Counted from the first letter of the stretch, positions 29,173 through 39,985 are shown. The stretch is 64,000 nucleotides of DNA from Synechococcus lacustris (GCA_903943975.1 CAJAQB010000014.1:1-64000), one strand, 5' to 3'. Translations and numbers: made by a program. The notes: generated by a model from the sequence alone, not told the origin.

Positions 29173-31641
29173 TTAATCACTTGTTTCAAGGGGCACCAGC
29201 CGCTCCAGGGTCTGCCCCTTCGGTAGCTCCAGTTGAATGCCGGCCCCACGGCTATCTTCCGCTGTGATTTCCTTGGGCTGGAAGCGCAAGCTGCCGTTTT
29301 TAGTTTCAGCGGCGATCAAACCATTGCTGCCCGCCCTCAGCTCCACCAGTTGATCACTGCGGTCGCTGAACCGCAGGGCGATTTCACCAAGATCGCCCCG
29401 TTGGCAGAGCCGCAGGCTGGCAACCGAAAGTCGCTTGATTCTGCCCAGGGCACTGGCCAGCAACACATCCCCAGTGGCGGCGCAGGCCACGGCCCCCACG
29501 ATCTTTTCGCCGGGGAGTAGTCGCATCAGCGTTGGCCCCTGGGCGGTGCGACCCATCAGCGGCACGCTGGTGTCATCAATCGCTAGCCGCAGGCTGCGGC
29601 CGGTGCTGCTGGCCACGATCAGGTTCTGATTGGCAGCACAGAGCACTACCCGTTCCAGTTCCACCCCTTCCTTCAGCTTCAGCACCGTGGCGGCTCGACC
29701 GGAGAGGTCGCGGAATTCTTCCCCCGCCAGCCGTTTGAAGCGGCCATCACTACTTAGTAAGCCCAGGCTGAATTCTTCCCCGGCCGGCGGCAGCAGCAGC
29801 ACCTCCACCACCCGCTCCCCTTGGCCATCAACGCTGTCGGGCAGGAATTTCTCGAGGGGGCCCGGCTGCTGGGCGGCAAATTCCCAACGCAAGGCCGCCA
29901 CCCGGCCACCACTGGTGAAGGCCAGCAGGCTGGGGGCTGGCTGCACCGGCAGGATCATCCGGGCGCTGGGGCCGTGGTCGCCGTAGGGCAGTGGCTCCAG
30001 CAGGTGCAGACGACCCAGCACCTGGGGGGTGGCGATGCGCAGCAGGCCATCGCTTTGCAGCAATAAACGACCATCAGCGCTGATGGCGGATCGGGCTTGC
30101 TTCCTTTGGGCTTCGGCATTGGGGCGCTGGGCCTGCTGTCTTTGGGCTACCAGGTCGTCACCGCCCTCCAGCAGGCGGGTGCGGCGGGGGGTGGCAAAGC
30201 GTTTGCGCAGGTGTTTCAGCTCGCTGACCATGGTGTTCAGCAGGGTGGGCCGGTCGTCGAGCAGGTGGCGCAGTTGGGTTTGTTCCTGGCGCAGTTCCTC
30301 GAGTTCCTGGCGCAGGCCGTCCTGTTCGAGGCCGGTGAGGCGGCGCAGGGGCATGGCCAGCACGGCATCGGCCTGGCGTTCGCTCAGCCCCAGCCGCACC
30401 TGCAGGCTGGCCCGGGCCGAGGCGGCATCCCTGGCCGACTGGATCATTTCAATCACCTCAGCGAGGGCATCAAGGGCCTTGATCAGGCCTTCCACCACCT
30501 CCAGCCGATCTTCCGTGCGTTTGAGCGCATGGCGGGTGCGCCGCACGATTGTTAGTTCCCGATATTCGAGGAACTGATCCAGCAATTTGCGCAGGCTGAG
30601 TTGCTGGGGTTGACCATTCACCAGGGCCAACATGATCGCCCCGAAGTTGCTTTGCAGGGCCGTGCGTTTGTGCAGTTCGCTGAGCACCTGTTCGGCATTG
30701 GCATCCCGCCGCAGTTCCACCACCACCCGCATCCCCTCCCGGTCGCTTTCGTCGCGGATGTCGGCGATGCCAGTGATGCGGCCATCGTTTACCTGCTCGG
30801 CAAGTTTTTCGATCCAGCCGGCTTTACTGAGTTGATAGGGCAGCTCGGTGATCACCACGGCGCCGCGTTTATGGCGCCCCTTGCCCGGCTGCACTTCTTC
30901 GATGTGGGCAACACCGCGCATCGGGATGCTGCCGCGGCCATTCAGATAGGTGTCGCGCACACCACTGCCGGTGAGCACCAACCCACCGGTGGGAAAATCC
31001 GGGCCAGGGATTAGCTGCAGCAGTTTTTCATCACTGAGGTCGGGCTGGCGGATCAGGGCCACTAGGGCATCCACCACTTCGCCGAGGTTGTGGGGCGGAA
31101 TGCTGGTGGCCATGCCCACGGCAATGCCGGTGCAACCATTCAGCAGCAGGAAAGGCAGCTGGGCCGGCAACACCGTTGGTTCCTGTTGGGAGCCATCGAA
31201 ATTGGGGGCGAAATCAACGGTGTCGTTGCTGATTTCTTCGAGCAGGGCCTCGTGGGAGAGGGAGGCCAGCCGCGTTTCGGTGTAACGCATGGCGGCCGGG
31301 GGATCGTCATCCACCGAGCCGAAGTTGCCGTGGCCATCGAGCAACGGATGGCGGCTGGCAAAGGTTTGCACCTGGCGCACCAGGGCGTCGTATACCGCCT
31401 GGTCCCCATGGGGGTGGTACTTGCCGAGCACATCCCCCACCACCCGGGCGCATTTGCGGTAGGGCCGATCGGGGGTGAGCCCCAGTTCGTGCATCGCGAA
31501 AAGGATCCGACGCTGCACGGGCTTGAGCCCATCGCGCACATCGGGCAGGGCCCTACCCACGATCACGCTCATCGCGTATTCGAGATACGAGCGCTGCATC
31601 TCCAGATGCAGGGAAATCGGAACGATGCGCTCGTCCGCCAT
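29173..31641 (-). CDS. gyrA: type IIA topoisomerase subunit A (GyrA/ParC family)
   Basis: This subunit breaks and rejoins DNA in gyrase or topoisomerase IV. The start was set at ATG 31641 ([16 protein letters not shown]); five more codons are open upstream. About 822 residues. The N-terminal domain has [30 protein letters not shown] and the active tyrosine in [14 protein letters not shown]. The C-terminal beta-pinwheel contains repeats such as [13 protein letters not shown] and [12 protein letters not shown], but I could not find the QRRGGKG-type GyrA box. That absence leaves open whether it wraps DNA like gyrase or acts as a ParC-type subunit. It is encoded convergently with purF across the repeat region. 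Confidence 0.88.
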   Translation of the reverse strand: MADERIVPISLHLEMQRSYLEYAMSVIVGRALPDVRDGLKPVQRRILFAMHELGLTPDRPYRKCARVVGDVLGKYHPHGDQAVYDALVRQVQTFASRHPLLDGHGNFGSVDDDPPAAMRYTETRLASLSHEALLEEISNDTVDFAPNFDGSQQEPTVLPAQLPFLLLNGCTGIAVGMATSIPPHNLGEVVDALVALIRQPDLSDEKLLQLIPGPDFPTGGLVLTGSGVRDTYLNGRGSIPMRGVAHIEEVQPGKGRHKRGAVVITELPYQLSKAGWIEKLAEQVNDGRITGIADIRDESDREGMRVVVELRRDANAEQVLSELHKRTALQSNFGAIMLALVNGQPQQLSLRKLLDQFLEYRELTIVRRTRHALKRTEDRLEVVEGLIKALDALAEVIEMIQSARDAASARASLQVRLGLSERQADAVLAMPLRRLTGLEQDGLRQELEELRQEQTQLRHLLDDRPTLLNTMVSELKHLRKRFATPRRTRLLEGGDDLVAQRQQAQRPNAEAQRKQARSAISADGRLLLQSDGLLRIATPQVLGRLHLLEPLPYGDHGPSARMILPVQPAPSLLAFTSGGRVAALRWEFAAQQPGPLEKFLPDSVDGQGERVVEVLLLPPAGEEFSLGLLSSDGRFKRLAGEEFRDLSGRAATVLKLKEGVELERVVLCAANQNLIVASSTGRSLRLAIDDTSVPLMGRTAQGPTLMRLLPGEKIVGAVACAATGDVLLASALGRIKRLSVASLRLCQRGDLGEIALRFSDRSDQLVELRAGSNGLIAAETKNGSLRFQPKEITAEDSRGAGIQLELPKGQTLERLVPLETSD

Positions 31642-31690
31642 TCGGCGTGGCTTCAAGGCCTGAAGGTGCGGCTCAGCCTACAGATGACGG

Positions 31691-32554
31691 CTAGTTGTCC
31701 TTGATGCCGGCCAGGCCGGTGGCCCGATCCACGGCCCCCTGCAGGCGTTCGTCGTGGAAGAGGTTCTTGGTGGCCTGGCGCAGTTTTGCCCCCCAGAGCT
31801 GGTCTTTTTGGTAACTCTCCAGGGCGTAGTCGGGTTCCTTGGCCAGGGCCTGGATCGCCATTCCCACGGTTTCGCTGGAGGTTTTGCCCTCCGCATAGAG
31901 CGCCGCGGCCAGGGCCAGGCTTGGTTCTGCCGCCCCTGGGCTGAGTTCCAGGGCCCGGCGCCAACGGCCGATTGCCTCGCTGCTGCGGCCCTGTTCAAAC
32001 AGCACGATTGCCTGGTTATTTACCGCCTCCCAGAAGTTCTTGCGCAGGCTGGCGGCCTTTTCAAACGAGGCCAGGGCGGCCCCCAGGTCCTTTTGTTGGA
32101 TTTGGGCATTGCCCAGGTCGAAATAGGCCCCAGGGTTGTTTGGATCCAGCCGCAGCCCTTCACGGATAAGTTTCTGGGCTTCCTCTGTTTTGCCATTGCG
32201 CAGGTTCAGGGAACCTTCGGCAAACCAAACGCCGGCGTTATTGGGGTCCAGCTGTTTGGCCCGGGCCAGGGCTTCAGCGGCCTTGCCGGATTTCTCGCTG
32301 CGCAGTTCCGCCTCCGCCAGCACCAGCCAGGAGCGGGGGTCCTGGGGCAGCACCTGCACGGCCAGTTGGGCCAACCTGCGGGCTTCCTCCACCTGGCCGA
32401 TCTGTAACAGACCAGCGGCGGCCCCGGCAATACCCAAACCGGCCTTGCCCAGGTCTTGGGCGCTGGGCACATACACGTAGGGCACCAGGGCCCGGGCGGG
32501 GGCACTCGGGAGCCATACAGCGGCCGCCATTAGCGGAAGCAGCCACCGACGCAT
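31691..32554 (-). CDS. exported TPR-repeat protein
   Basis: The 287-residue protein starts with a signal peptide (WLLPLMAAAVWLPSAPARA). At least five tetratricopeptide units follow between residues 60 and 220, for example EARRLAQLAVQVLPQDPRSW, KAAEALARAKQLDPNNAGVW and EAQKLIREGLRLDPNNPGAY. TPR proteins mediate protein contacts; the partner is not known. A location in the periplasm or thylakoid lumen is inferred. The order gyrA-like, TPR, queG is typical of marine picocyanobacteria. It starts about 27 bases after the queG stop on the same strand. Confidence 0.9.
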   Translation of the reverse strand: MRRWLLPLMAAAVWLPSAPARALVPYVYVPSAQDLGKAGLGIAGAAAGLLQIGQVEEARRLAQLAVQVLPQDPRSWLVLAEAELRSEKSGKAAEALARAKQLDPNNAGVWFAEGSLNLRNGKTEEAQKLIREGLRLDPNNPGAYFDLGNAQIQQKDLGAALASFEKAASLRKNFWEAVNNQAIVLFEQGRSSEAIGRWRRALELSPGAAEPSLALAAALYAEGKTSSETVGMAIQALAKEPDYALESYQKDQLWGAKLRQATKNLFHDERLQGAVDRATGLAGIKDN

Positions 32555-32581
32555 GGCAGGTAAGCAAAGGGACCCACAAGC

Positions 32582-33565
32582 CTAGGTGTTTTCCTGGGGG
32601 CCATTTTTGGGGCTGGCTTGTTTGGCCGCCCGCAGGTTGCGGCGCCACATCCAGGGTTTGATCCGGCGTAGGGCGGAGGCCCGCAGGGCTTGATCCCACT
32701 GCTGCTCCCCCCAGCCCAGCAGTGTTTCGCTGCTGGCCTCCAGGATCCAGGGCCTGGCTTGTAGTTCCGGGTCGGGGTTTGGCTGGGCCTGGTGCTGGTT
32801 CCAGGGGCACACCTCCTGGCAAATGTCACAGCCCGCCACCCAGCCATGCAGCGCTATGGGCAGGCTGGGTTCACGGTTTTCAATTGTGTGGAAGGCGATA
32901 CAGCGGCGGCTGTCCAGCACAAATGGTTCCGGCAGGGCGCCGGTGGGGCAGGCCTCCAAGCAACGGCTGCAACTGCCGCAAAGCGGTGTCGCTGGTTTGT
33001 CTGGGGGCAGGGCCAGGTCGGTGAGCAGGTGGCCCAGCAGTAGCCAGGAGCCATGGCTGCGGCTGATCAAATTGCTGTTTTTAGCGATCCAGCCGAGGCC
33101 GGCTTCCTCCGCCCAGGCCTTATCGAGCAGCGGGGCCGTATCCACACAGGCGCGCCAGCGGCAGCCCGGCACCTGTTGCTCCAGCCAGCGCCCCAGGCGC
33201 CGCAGCCGCTGGTCGATCAAGCGGTGGTAATCGCGGCCCCAGCCGTAGCGGGCGATGCGGGGGGCGCCTGCCGCCTGGTTTTGACCTACGTAATAGTTGA
33301 GGCCCACCGCCAACAGGCTGCGCACCCCTGGCAAGAGGCTTTCCACCGCCCGGCGCCGGGGGTCGTTCATCCAGGCCATGTCTGCCTGGTGGCCGGCCTG
33401 TAGCCAACGGTCCAGGGCGGCGCTGCGCATTTGCAGCTGGCCACTGCCAGGTATGGCCGCCAGCCCGGCCAGGGCAAAGCCCTCCTTGAGGGCCTGGGCT
33501 TTGAGGGCCTGGGCCCAGGCGGCGGGGTCGCCCTGGGGGTCGGCAATTTGGTTCGGCACCCGTAC
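32582..33565 (-). CDS. queG: epoxyqueuosine reductase
   Basis: QueG reduces epoxyqueuosine to queuosine in tRNA using cobalamin and two [4Fe-4S] clusters. The clusters are visible as CGSCSRCLEACPTG and CDICQEVCPWN. An N-terminal ALKEGFALAGLAAI segment, WMNDPRRRAVESLLPGVRSLL and the GRDYHRLI cobalamin region fit the family. The open frame extends to 33694, but the first 43 codons are Ser/Thr-rich and overlap the divergent gene, so GTG 33565 (VRVPNQIADPQGD) is preferred; GTG 33559 is close behind. The protein is then about 327 residues. Confidence 0.92.
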   Translation of the reverse strand, partial: VRVPNQIADPQGDPAAWAQALKAQALKEGFALAGLAAIPGSGQLQMRSAALDRWLQAGHQADMAWMNDPRRRAVESLLPGVRSLLAVGLNYYVGQNQAAGAPRIARYGWGRDYHRLIDQRLRRLGRWLEQQVPGCRWRACVDTAPLLDKAWAEEAGLGWIAKNSNLISRSHGSWLLLGHLLTDLALPPDKPATPLCGSCSRCLEACPTGALPEPFVLDSRRCIAFHTIENREPSLPIALHGWVAGCDICQEVCPWNQHQAQPNPDPELQARPWILEASSETLLGWGEQQWDQALRASALRRIKPWMWRRNLRAAKQASPKNGPQENT

Positions 33566-33590
33566 AGTTGCGCCGCGATTGCATTCTCCC

Positions 33591-34241
33591 GTGCCCGAGC
33601 TTTCCTCTTCCCGTTTGTCTGGTCTATTGCGCTGGATCGGCGGTGTGCTGGTGCTCGTGCTCGGTTTCGAGCTGCTGGCGGTGCTGTCCGCCAATGCCTG
33701 GGGGGAGGAAGCCTTCCGTCAGTTGGTGGTGGACACCCTGATCAAGGGTTCCCCCCTGGCCCTGGTGGGTTTGCTGTTGATGTTGATCGGTTCCCGCCTG
33801 GATAGCCCCCAACAGCAGCGCACCCCCCTGCGCTGGACAGTGTTTGGCGTGGGTATCGCCCTGGCTCTTTCCCTGCTGGTGGCGGTGCCGGTGTCGATCA
33901 GTGGCAACACGATCCTTGCCGCCCAGGCAGACCAGGCGGTGGATCAGAAGCGGGCCGAATTTGAACGGGCCTCGGCCGAAAGCCACAACCCCCAGTTGCT
34001 GGAAACCCTGGTGGGTCAACTGCAGCAGGCCGGCCAGTTGCCCCCCAATGCCACCCCTGAACAACAAAATGCCCAAGCCCAGCGCTTCATTGATGGCCGC
34101 CTCGGTCAACTGAAGCAACAGGTGCAGCAGGCGGAGCGGGCCCGCTCGCTCACCCTGGGTCAAAGGCGCTTTAGTGGCACCGCCGTTGCCCTGGTGCTGG
34201 CCCTGGCCACCGCCGCCGTCGCCCTGGCCGCGGTGCTCTAA
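33591..34241 (+). CDS. HpsJ-like membrane protein
   Basis: The frame is open from 33297, but the family-like part starts at GTG 33591 (VPELSSSRLSGLLRWIGGVL), giving 216 residues. There are three hydrophobic segments near the N-terminal half, a central polar coiled region rich in Gln (LVGQLQQAGQLPPN, QQVQQAERARSLTLG) and a C-terminal helix (VALVLALATAAVALAAV). This pattern matches what is annotated in other cyanobacteria as HpsJ-like; HpsJ is linked to polysaccharide secretion in filamentous species. A role in this unicell is not known. Only 25 bases separate it from the divergent queG start. Confidence 0.6.
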   Translation: MPELSSSRLSGLLRWIGGVLVLVLGFELLAVLSANAWGEEAFRQLVVDTLIKGSPLALVGLLLMLIGSRLDSPQQQRTPLRWTVFGVGIALALSLLVAVPVSISGNTILAAQADQAVDQKRAEFERASAESHNPQLLETLVGQLQQAGQLPPNATPEQQNAQAQRFIDGRLGQLKQQVQQAERARSLTLGQRRFSGTAVALVLALATAAVALAAVL

Positions 34242-34294
34242 GCGGGCAGCCCCGTCGCTAAGTTGCAAGGGCGACACCGTGCGCAGGACCCGCC

Positions 34295-35038
34295 TTGGTG
34301 CAGACCCGCCCCAAACCAGAGCCCACCGTCAATGTGCGGCTGCAGCAGGACCTGAAAAATGACCTGATTGCAGGTCTGCTGGTGGTGATCCCCCTAGCGA
34401 CCACCATTTGGCTCGCCACTTTGGTGACCCGTTTTGTGGTGAGTTTTCTCACCTCAGTTCCGAAACAGTTCAACCCGTTCAATACGCTCAATCCCCTGCT
34501 GCAGGAGCTGATCAACCTGCTGGTGGGGCTGCTGGTGCCCCTGTTGGGAATCCTGTTGATCGGCCTGATGGCCCGCAATATCGTTGGCCGCTGGCTCCTG
34601 GATTTCGGTGAGGGCACCCTGGCCCGCATCCCCCTGGCCGGCTCGGTTTACAAAACCCTTAAGCAGCTGCTGGAAACGGTGCTGCGCGACAACAGCACCC
34701 GGTTCCGGCGGGTGGTGCTCGTGGAATACCCGCGGGAGGGGCTCTATGCCCTTGGTTTTGTGACCGGTGTGCTCGGGGCCACGGTGCAGGCCGGTTTTCC
34801 CCACCCGATGTTGAGTGTGTTTATTCCCACAGCGCCTAACCCCACCACCGGCTGGTACAGCGTTGTGCCAGAAACCGCCGTGCGGGACCTCGACATGACC
34901 GTGGAGGATGCCTTCCGCACGATCATTTCCGCTGGCATTGTCAGCCCCGATGATCGGGAGAACCCGGTGAATCGCAGTTTTGCCAGTTTGTTGGCCCAAC
35001 TGCGGCCCAGCTCCGTTCCGGCACCCCCCAAGGCCTGA
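34295..35038 (+). CDS. DUF502 membrane protein
   Basis: The 247-residue protein has two long hydrophobic segments (LIAGLLVVIPLATTIWLATLV and a later LLVGLLVPLLGILLIGLM) and the family block RIPLAGSVYKTLKQLLETVL, followed by VVLVEYPREGLYALGFVTG and the late GWYSVVPETAV. This is the DUF502 pattern; the function is unknown. The start is TTG 34295, since no ATG precedes the conserved part. nusB starts 5 bases after its stop. Confidence 0.87.
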   Translation: MVQTRPKPEPTVNVRLQQDLKNDLIAGLLVVIPLATTIWLATLVTRFVVSFLTSVPKQFNPFNTLNPLLQELINLLVGLLVPLLGILLIGLMARNIVGRWLLDFGEGTLARIPLAGSVYKTLKQLLETVLRDNSTRFRRVVLVEYPREGLYALGFVTGVLGATVQAGFPHPMLSVFIPTAPNPTTGWYSVVPETAVRDLDMTVEDAFRTIISAGIVSPDDRENPVNRSFASLLAQLRPSSVPAPPKA

Positions 35039-35043
35039 TTTAG

Positions 35044-35652
35044 ATGCAGAACCGATCCATTGCCCGGGAACTGGCCCTGTTGATCCTTGGCCAGTTCAAC
35101 GACAGGGCCGCCGGCCCCGTGCCGGCCGACCAGTTGCTAGCCCAGGCGCTTAGTTCCCTCAACAGTCACCTGCGCGAGGGACTCGACCGCAGCGAGCAGG
35201 AGTTGCAGCAGGCCCAGCAATCGCTGCTGGAAAGTGAACTGGTGGATGGCGAAGTGGTGCGGGTGCGGGAGCACCTCAGGCAGGGGCTAGAGCGGGCCGA
35301 ACAGGTGCTCAACAGGCTTTCCGCCAGCCTTGAATTGCCGCGGCTGCTGATGCTGGCCGACCAGGAGGAGCTGCGGGCCTGGGCCCTCGGCCGTGCCCGG
35401 GCCGTTTTCCAGGCCCAACCGAGCTTGGATCAACGGATTGATGCGGTGATGGAAGGCTGGCGGCTGGGGCGCCTGCCCCGCATCGACCAAGACATCCTGC
35501 GGCTGGCGGTGGTGGAGATCGAACAGTTCAAGGTGCCGGCGGCGGTGGCCTGCAATGAGGCCGTGGAGCTGGCCAATCGCTACAGCGATGAGGCTGGCCG
35601 GCGGATGATTAACGGTGTGTTGCGCCGTTACACCAACGCGGTCCAGGCCTAG
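35044..35652 (+). CDS. nusB: transcription antitermination factor NusB
   Basis: NusB binds boxA RNA with S10 (NusE) and aids rRNA transcription. The 202-residue protein starts MQNRSIARELALLILGQF and ends with the characteristic DILRLAVVEIEQFKVPAAVACNEAVELANRYS(D) region and a GRRMINGVLRRY helix. It is longer than E. coli NusB (139 residues) because of a charged insertion between helices, as is usual in cyanobacteria. It overlaps nothing; ftsY starts 4 bases downstream. Confidence 0.93.
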   Translation: MQNRSIARELALLILGQFNDRAAGPVPADQLLAQALSSLNSHLREGLDRSEQELQQAQQSLLESELVDGEVVRVREHLRQGLERAEQVLNRLSASLELPRLLMLADQEELRAWALGRARAVFQAQPSLDQRIDAVMEGWRLGRLPRIDQDILRLAVVEIEQFKVPAAVACNEAVELANRYSDEAGRRMINGVLRRYTNAVQA

Positions 35653-35655
35653 GTC

Positions 35656-37002
35656 ATGGCGGAGTTCGATTGGTTCCAACGGGAGGCCGCACCCCAGGCG
35701 GCAGAGCCGGAGGATGCCCTGGCCTGGGCGAAACAGGCCTATGCCCGCCTCAAGGCCCAGCAGGAGGCGGAAGCTGCCCCTGAAGCTGAGCCAGTGCCGG
35801 CCGCAGCGCCCCCAGAACCAGAAGAAGAACCAGCCCCAACAGCGCAGCCAGAACCAGCACCGCAACCGCAACCCGTTCTTTCCCTGCTCGAACAGGCGGC
35901 GGCCCAGCGCCAGGAACGCCTGGCCAGCCTGGTGGCAGTGGAGCCTGAATCTGCAGCCCCAGCGGCTGCCGAAGCCGAACCCCAGCTCGGTCAGCTGGAC
36001 CAGGAATTCCTCTGGTCGGCGGAGGTGCTGGCCGCCCAGGGGCGGCGGCTGGACCAGGTTTCGCTCGAAGAAATCGATTGGCTCAGCCGCCTGCGCCGCG
36101 GCATGGAGAAAACCCGCCAGGGGTTTGTTACCCAGCTGCTCGACAACCTCGGCAGTGACCCCCTCTCTGCCAAATCCCTCGACGAGATCGAAACCCAGCT
36201 GCTCAAGGCCGATGTGGGCGTGGTAGCCACCGATCAGGTGTTGGAAAGTCTGCGGCGGCGCATGAATGAAACCGTGGTGGATGGCAGTGCCGCTTTGCAG
36301 TTGCTCAAGGAGCAGCTGCGCGGGCTGTTGGATGCCCCCCTCCAGCCTGGGGTGCCGGCGTTGCTGGCCCCGCGCAAGGGGGTGCTCAATATTTGGTTGC
36401 TGGTGGGCGTCAATGGGGTGGGTAAAACCACCACCCTTGGCAAGCTGGCAAACCTGGCCGTGCGCAGTGGTTACAGCTGCCTGGTGGCCGCCGGTGACAC
36501 CTTCCGGGCGGCGGCGGTGCAGCAATTGCAGGTGTGGGCCGACCGCAGTGGCGTGGCGGTAATTGCCAATCCCTCCGCCAATGCCGATCCCGCCGCCGTC
36601 GTTTTTGATGCCATCGGTGCGGCCCGCTCCAAGGGCATCGAGCTGCTGTTGGTGGACACCGCCGGTCGGCTGCAAACCAAGCACAACCTGATGGAGGAAC
36701 TGGCCAAGGTGCGGCGCATCATCGATCGCCTGGCGCCGGAGGCGGCGGTGGAATCGTTGCTGGTGCTCGATGCCAGCCAGGGTCAAAACGGTTTGCGCCA
36801 GGCGATGGCCTTTGCCAAGGCGGCGGGGCTCACCGGGGTGGTGCTCACCAAGCTGGATGGCACCGCCCGCGGCGGGGTGGCCCTGGCCGTGGCCTCGGAG
36901 AGTGGCCTGCCGATCCGTTTCATTGGCGCCGGCGAGGGTCTGCGCGACCTGCGGCCCTTCAACAGCTTTGAGTTTGTGGAGGCCCTGTTGGCCACGGGCT
37001 AA
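35656..37002 (+). CDS. ftsY: signal recognition particle receptor FtsY
   Basis: FtsY is the GTPase that receives SRP and ribosomes at the membrane. The 448-residue protein has an acidic Ala/Pro/Glu-rich N-terminal region (about 1-115), the helical N domain beginning near LRRGMEKTRQGFVTQLLDN, and the G domain with GVNGVGKTTTLGKLANL (P-loop), DTFRAAAVQQL, VDTAGRLQTKHNLMEEL and TKLDGTARGGVAL. The length is normal for cyanobacteria. It is downstream of nusB by 4 bases. An 8-bp inverted repeat spans its stop codon but is not followed by T residues. Confidence 0.96.
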   Translation: MAEFDWFQREAAPQAAEPEDALAWAKQAYARLKAQQEAEAAPEAEPVPAAAPPEPEEEPAPTAQPEPAPQPQPVLSLLEQAAAQRQERLASLVAVEPESAAPAAAEAEPQLGQLDQEFLWSAEVLAAQGRRLDQVSLEEIDWLSRLRRGMEKTRQGFVTQLLDNLGSDPLSAKSLDEIETQLLKADVGVVATDQVLESLRRRMNETVVDGSAALQLLKEQLRGLLDAPLQPGVPALLAPRKGVLNIWLLVGVNGVGKTTTLGKLANLAVRSGYSCLVAAGDTFRAAAVQQLQVWADRSGVAVIANPSANADPAAVVFDAIGAARSKGIELLLVDTAGRLQTKHNLMEELAKVRRIIDRLAPEAAVESLLVLDASQGQNGLRQAMAFAKAAGLTGVVLTKLDGTARGGVALAVASESGLPIRFIGAGEGLRDLRPFNSFEFVEALLATG

Positions 37003-37071
37003 TCCAGGGCGGGATTCAATTGGGCTGGATTAAACCGGCGTCGCTAATTTGTAGGCCCCTGCGGCAGCCCC

Positions 37072-38445
37072 ATGGGTGGTTCGCCGCCTTTTCACCGCCC
37101 CCAGGTGTCGATCACCCCTGCGGCCTCCCTGCGGCAGCTGATCGACAGCCTCAACCGCGAGCAGCGCCGCAATCAGGAGTTGCTTGCCTCCTTGGGGTTT
37201 GCCCTGCGCAGTTTCACTAACCTCAGCCGTTTTCTGGAGTTGGTGCCCCTGCTCACCGCCCGGCTGGTGGAGGCGGAGGGGGCGGTGCTGCTCACTTTCC
37301 GCAGTGATGGCAGCCTCTGGCGTGAGCAGTTGCATTGTTCCTGTCCAGAGCGCTGCGCTGAGTTGATGCGCTTGCTGGCCGGCCTCAAAGACAAAGATCT
37401 GGATCGGGAGGCCGGCGATGAGGCGATGGCCTCGCGGCTGGATCAATTGGTGCGGCGCCAGCTGGGGGATGTGCAGCTGTTTGGCACCTCAGTGGTGGCG
37501 AAAAACCGCCAGCGGGGTCGGCTTTATGTGTTCAGTAGTGATCCGCAGTTTTCCTGGAGTGAGGTGCGCCGCCGCCATGTGCAGCTGGTGGCAGATCAAA
37601 CCGCCGTGGCGATCGAAAACGAACTGCTGTTGGAGCAGATGCGCTTGCACCAGCGCCTCGACCAGCAGCTCAGCATCGGCGGCGAAATCCAGGCCCAGCT
37701 CCTGCCAGACCACTGTCCGGTGATTGAGGGGGTGGAACTGGCGGCCCGCTGCCGGCCGGCCTTCCAGGTGGGGGGTGACTACTACGACTTCATTCCCACT
37801 AAGCCGCAATTCACCGGCAAACGGCGCGAACAGGGCCGTTGGGCCCTGGTGATGGGTGATGTGATGGGTAAGGGGATCCCCGCTGGTTTGTTGATGACCC
37901 TGTTGCGGGGCATGTTGCGGGCGGAGGTGCTCACCGGCTTGCCCCCCGATCGCATCCTCCATGACCTCAACCAGCTGGCCCAGGAGGATCTGGCCCATTC
38001 CAACCGCTTTGTGACCCTCTTTTATTCGGAGTACAACCCCCGCACCCGGCTTTTGCGCTTTAGCAATGCCGCCCACAATCCACCATTGATCTGGCGCCGC
38101 CAGCGCCACACGGTGGAGCGGCTTGATGCTCCAGGGCTACTGATTGGTTTGCAACCAGAGGCCCACTACGGCTGTGAACAGGTGCAGTTGGAACCGGGGG
38201 ATGTGCTGCTCTATTACACCGATGGCGTTACCGAAGCCAGTGGTGTGAATGGCGAACGCTTTGACGAGGAACGCTTGATGCGGGCCCTGCTGGTGATTTG
38301 TAAGGGGGGCAGCAGCGCCCAGGAGATCCTCGATCAGTTGTTTGCCCGCCTTGATCGCTTTGTGGGGGTGGGCCGGCAGCTGGAGGACGATGCCTCCGTG
38401 GTGGTGTTGAAGGTGAAGGAGGAACTGGTGCTGCCTAGCCTGTAG
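37072..38445 (+). CDS. RsbU-like PP2C phosphatase with GAF domain
   Basis: The 457-residue protein has an N-terminal helical segment ([18 protein letters not shown]) and a GAF-like sensor region (about 40-190). The C-terminal half is a SpoIIE/RsbU-type PP2C domain beginning at [12 protein letters not shown], with the metal-binding [21 protein letters not shown] and [11 protein letters not shown]. Such phosphatases act in partner-switching control of sigma factors or other targets; no anti-sigma genes lie nearby. It stands between ftsY and argH, in the usual picocyanobacterial order. The signal sensed by the GAF domain is unknown. Confidence 0.92.
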   Translation: MGGSPPFHRPQVSITPAASLRQLIDSLNREQRRNQELLASLGFALRSFTNLSRFLELVPLLTARLVEAEGAVLLTFRSDGSLWREQLHCSCPERCAELMRLLAGLKDKDLDREAGDEAMASRLDQLVRRQLGDVQLFGTSVVAKNRQRGRLYVFSSDPQFSWSEVRRRHVQLVADQTAVAIENELLLEQMRLHQRLDQQLSIGGEIQAQLLPDHCPVIEGVELAARCRPAFQVGGDYYDFIPTKPQFTGKRREQGRWALVMGDVMGKGIPAGLLMTLLRGMLRAEVLTGLPPDRILHDLNQLAQEDLAHSNRFVTLFYSEYNPRTRLLRFSNAAHNPPLIWRRQRHTVERLDAPGLLIGLQPEAHYGCEQVQLEPGDVLLYYTDGVTEASGVNGERFDEERLMRALLVICKGGSSAQEILDQLFARLDRFVGVGRQLEDDASVVVLKVKEELVLPSL

Positions 38446-38459
38446 CGCTATGCCGGGAA

Positions 38460-39878
38460 ATGGGGATGGTGGCGTCGGAAGGGGTGACGGGTGGGGCGGG
38501 GGCTGGCTGGAGCGATCGCTTTGAGCAGGGCTTACATCCGGCCATCGAGCGTTTCAATGCCTCGATTGGCTTTGATATCGAGCTGTTGCAGCAAGATCTC
38601 CAGGGTTCCGTGGCCCATGCGCGGATGCTGGGCCGCTGCGGTTTGATCAGTGCTGCCGAGAGTGCCCAGCTGATTGAGGGGCTCGAAACCGTGCGGCAGG
38701 AGGCGGCCGCTGGCCAGTTTCGGCCCGGTTTGGAGGCGGAAGACGTGCATTTCGCCGTGGAGCGGCGCTTGATTGAGTTGCTGGGGCCCCTGGGCAAAAA
38801 GTTGCATACCGGCCGCAGCCGCAACGACCAGGTGGGCACCGACCTGCGGCTTTGGCTGCGCCAACGTATCGATGGGCTGGAGGGCTCCCTGCGCCGTTAC
38901 CAGCGGGCCCTGTTTGAGCACGCTGATCAGCATCTCCACACCTTGATTCCGGGCTACACCCACCTGCAGCGGGCCCAGCCCCTCTCCCTCGCCCACCACC
39001 TGCTGGCCTATGTGGAAATGGCGGAACGGGACCGGTTGCGGCTCCAGGATGTGCGCCGTCGGGTGAACATCTGTCCGCTGGGGGCGGCGGCCCTGGCCGG
39101 CACCCCCCTGCCGATCGACCGGCGTCAAACGGCGGAGGAACTGGGTTTTGAATCCATCTACGCCAACAGCTTGGATGCGGTTAGCGATCGGGATTTTGCG
39201 GTGGAGTTCAGTGCCGCCGCGGCCCTGGTGATGGCCCACCTCAGTCGCCTCAGTGAGGAGGTGATCTTCTGGGCGAGCGAGGAATTTGGCTTTGTGCGCC
39301 TCACCGACCGTTGCGCCACCGGCAGCAGCCTGATGCCCCAGAAGAAGAACCCAGATGTGCCGGAACTGGTGCGCGGCAAATGTGGCCGGGTGTTTGGCCA
39401 TCTCCAGGGCCTGCTCACGATGATCAAGGGGCTACCCCTGGCCTACAACAAGGATTTCCAGGAAGATAAAGAAGCTCTGTTCGACACCGTGCGCACCACG
39501 GAGGATTGCCTGGAAGCCATGGCGATTCTGTTGGAGGAAGGCATCAGCTTTAGGCCGGATCGTTTGGAGCTGGCTGTGGCCAGCGACTTCTCCAATGCCA
39601 CCGATGTGGCCGACTATCTGGTGGCCAAGGGGGTGCCCTTCCGGGAGGCCTATCAGTTGGTGGGAGGGTTGGTGAAGACCTGCCTGCAGGAATCGATCTT
39701 GCTGCGGCAGTTGCCCCTGGAGCGCTGGCAGGAGCTGCACCCGGCCTTCGAGGCCGATATTTTTGCGGCAATTACGCCGCGCCAGGTGGTGGCTGCCCGC
39801 ACCAGTGAGGGGGGTACCGGCTTTAGCCAGGTGCAGGCGCAATTAGACCGTTGGCGTCCTGTTTTGATGTTGTCTTGA
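38460..39878 (+). CDS. argH: argininosuccinate lyase
   Basis: ArgH splits argininosuccinate into arginine and fumarate, the last step of arginine synthesis. The 472-residue protein has [29 protein letters not shown] (binding His), [15 protein letters not shown], and the flexible signature loop [17 protein letters not shown] with the catalytic serine. Two ATG codons (38460 and 38466) are candidates for the start; the first residues are variable. argG is far away at 5299-6516 on the other strand. A 107-base gap follows before the RNA-binding protein gene. Confidence 0.96.
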   Translation: MGMVASEGVTGGAGAGWSDRFEQGLHPAIERFNASIGFDIELLQQDLQGSVAHARMLGRCGLISAAESAQLIEGLETVRQEAAAGQFRPGLEAEDVHFAVERRLIELLGPLGKKLHTGRSRNDQVGTDLRLWLRQRIDGLEGSLRRYQRALFEHADQHLHTLIPGYTHLQRAQPLSLAHHLLAYVEMAERDRLRLQDVRRRVNICPLGAAALAGTPLPIDRRQTAEELGFESIYANSLDAVSDRDFAVEFSAAAALVMAHLSRLSEEVIFWASEEFGFVRLTDRCATGSSLMPQKKNPDVPELVRGKCGRVFGHLQGLLTMIKGLPLAYNKDFQEDKEALFDTVRTTEDCLEAMAILLEEGISFRPDRLELAVASDFSNATDVADYLVAKGVPFREAYQLVGGLVKTCLQESILLRQLPLERWQELHPAFEADIFAAITPRQVVAARTSEGGTGFSQVQAQLDRWRPVLMLS

Positions 39879-39985
39879 CAACAGCAGCCAAAGGGGTGGC
39901 GCCGGTCTAGATTCGGTGTTGATCTCCACCGGGTGTGGCGATCTTTCCGTGTCCATTCAACGGTCCAATCGGTCCCCTACGGCCA

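Noticed and set aside
37000-37032. 8-bp inverted repeat spanning the ftsY stop
   Set aside because: The loop is long and there is no T-run, so a terminator call is not supported.
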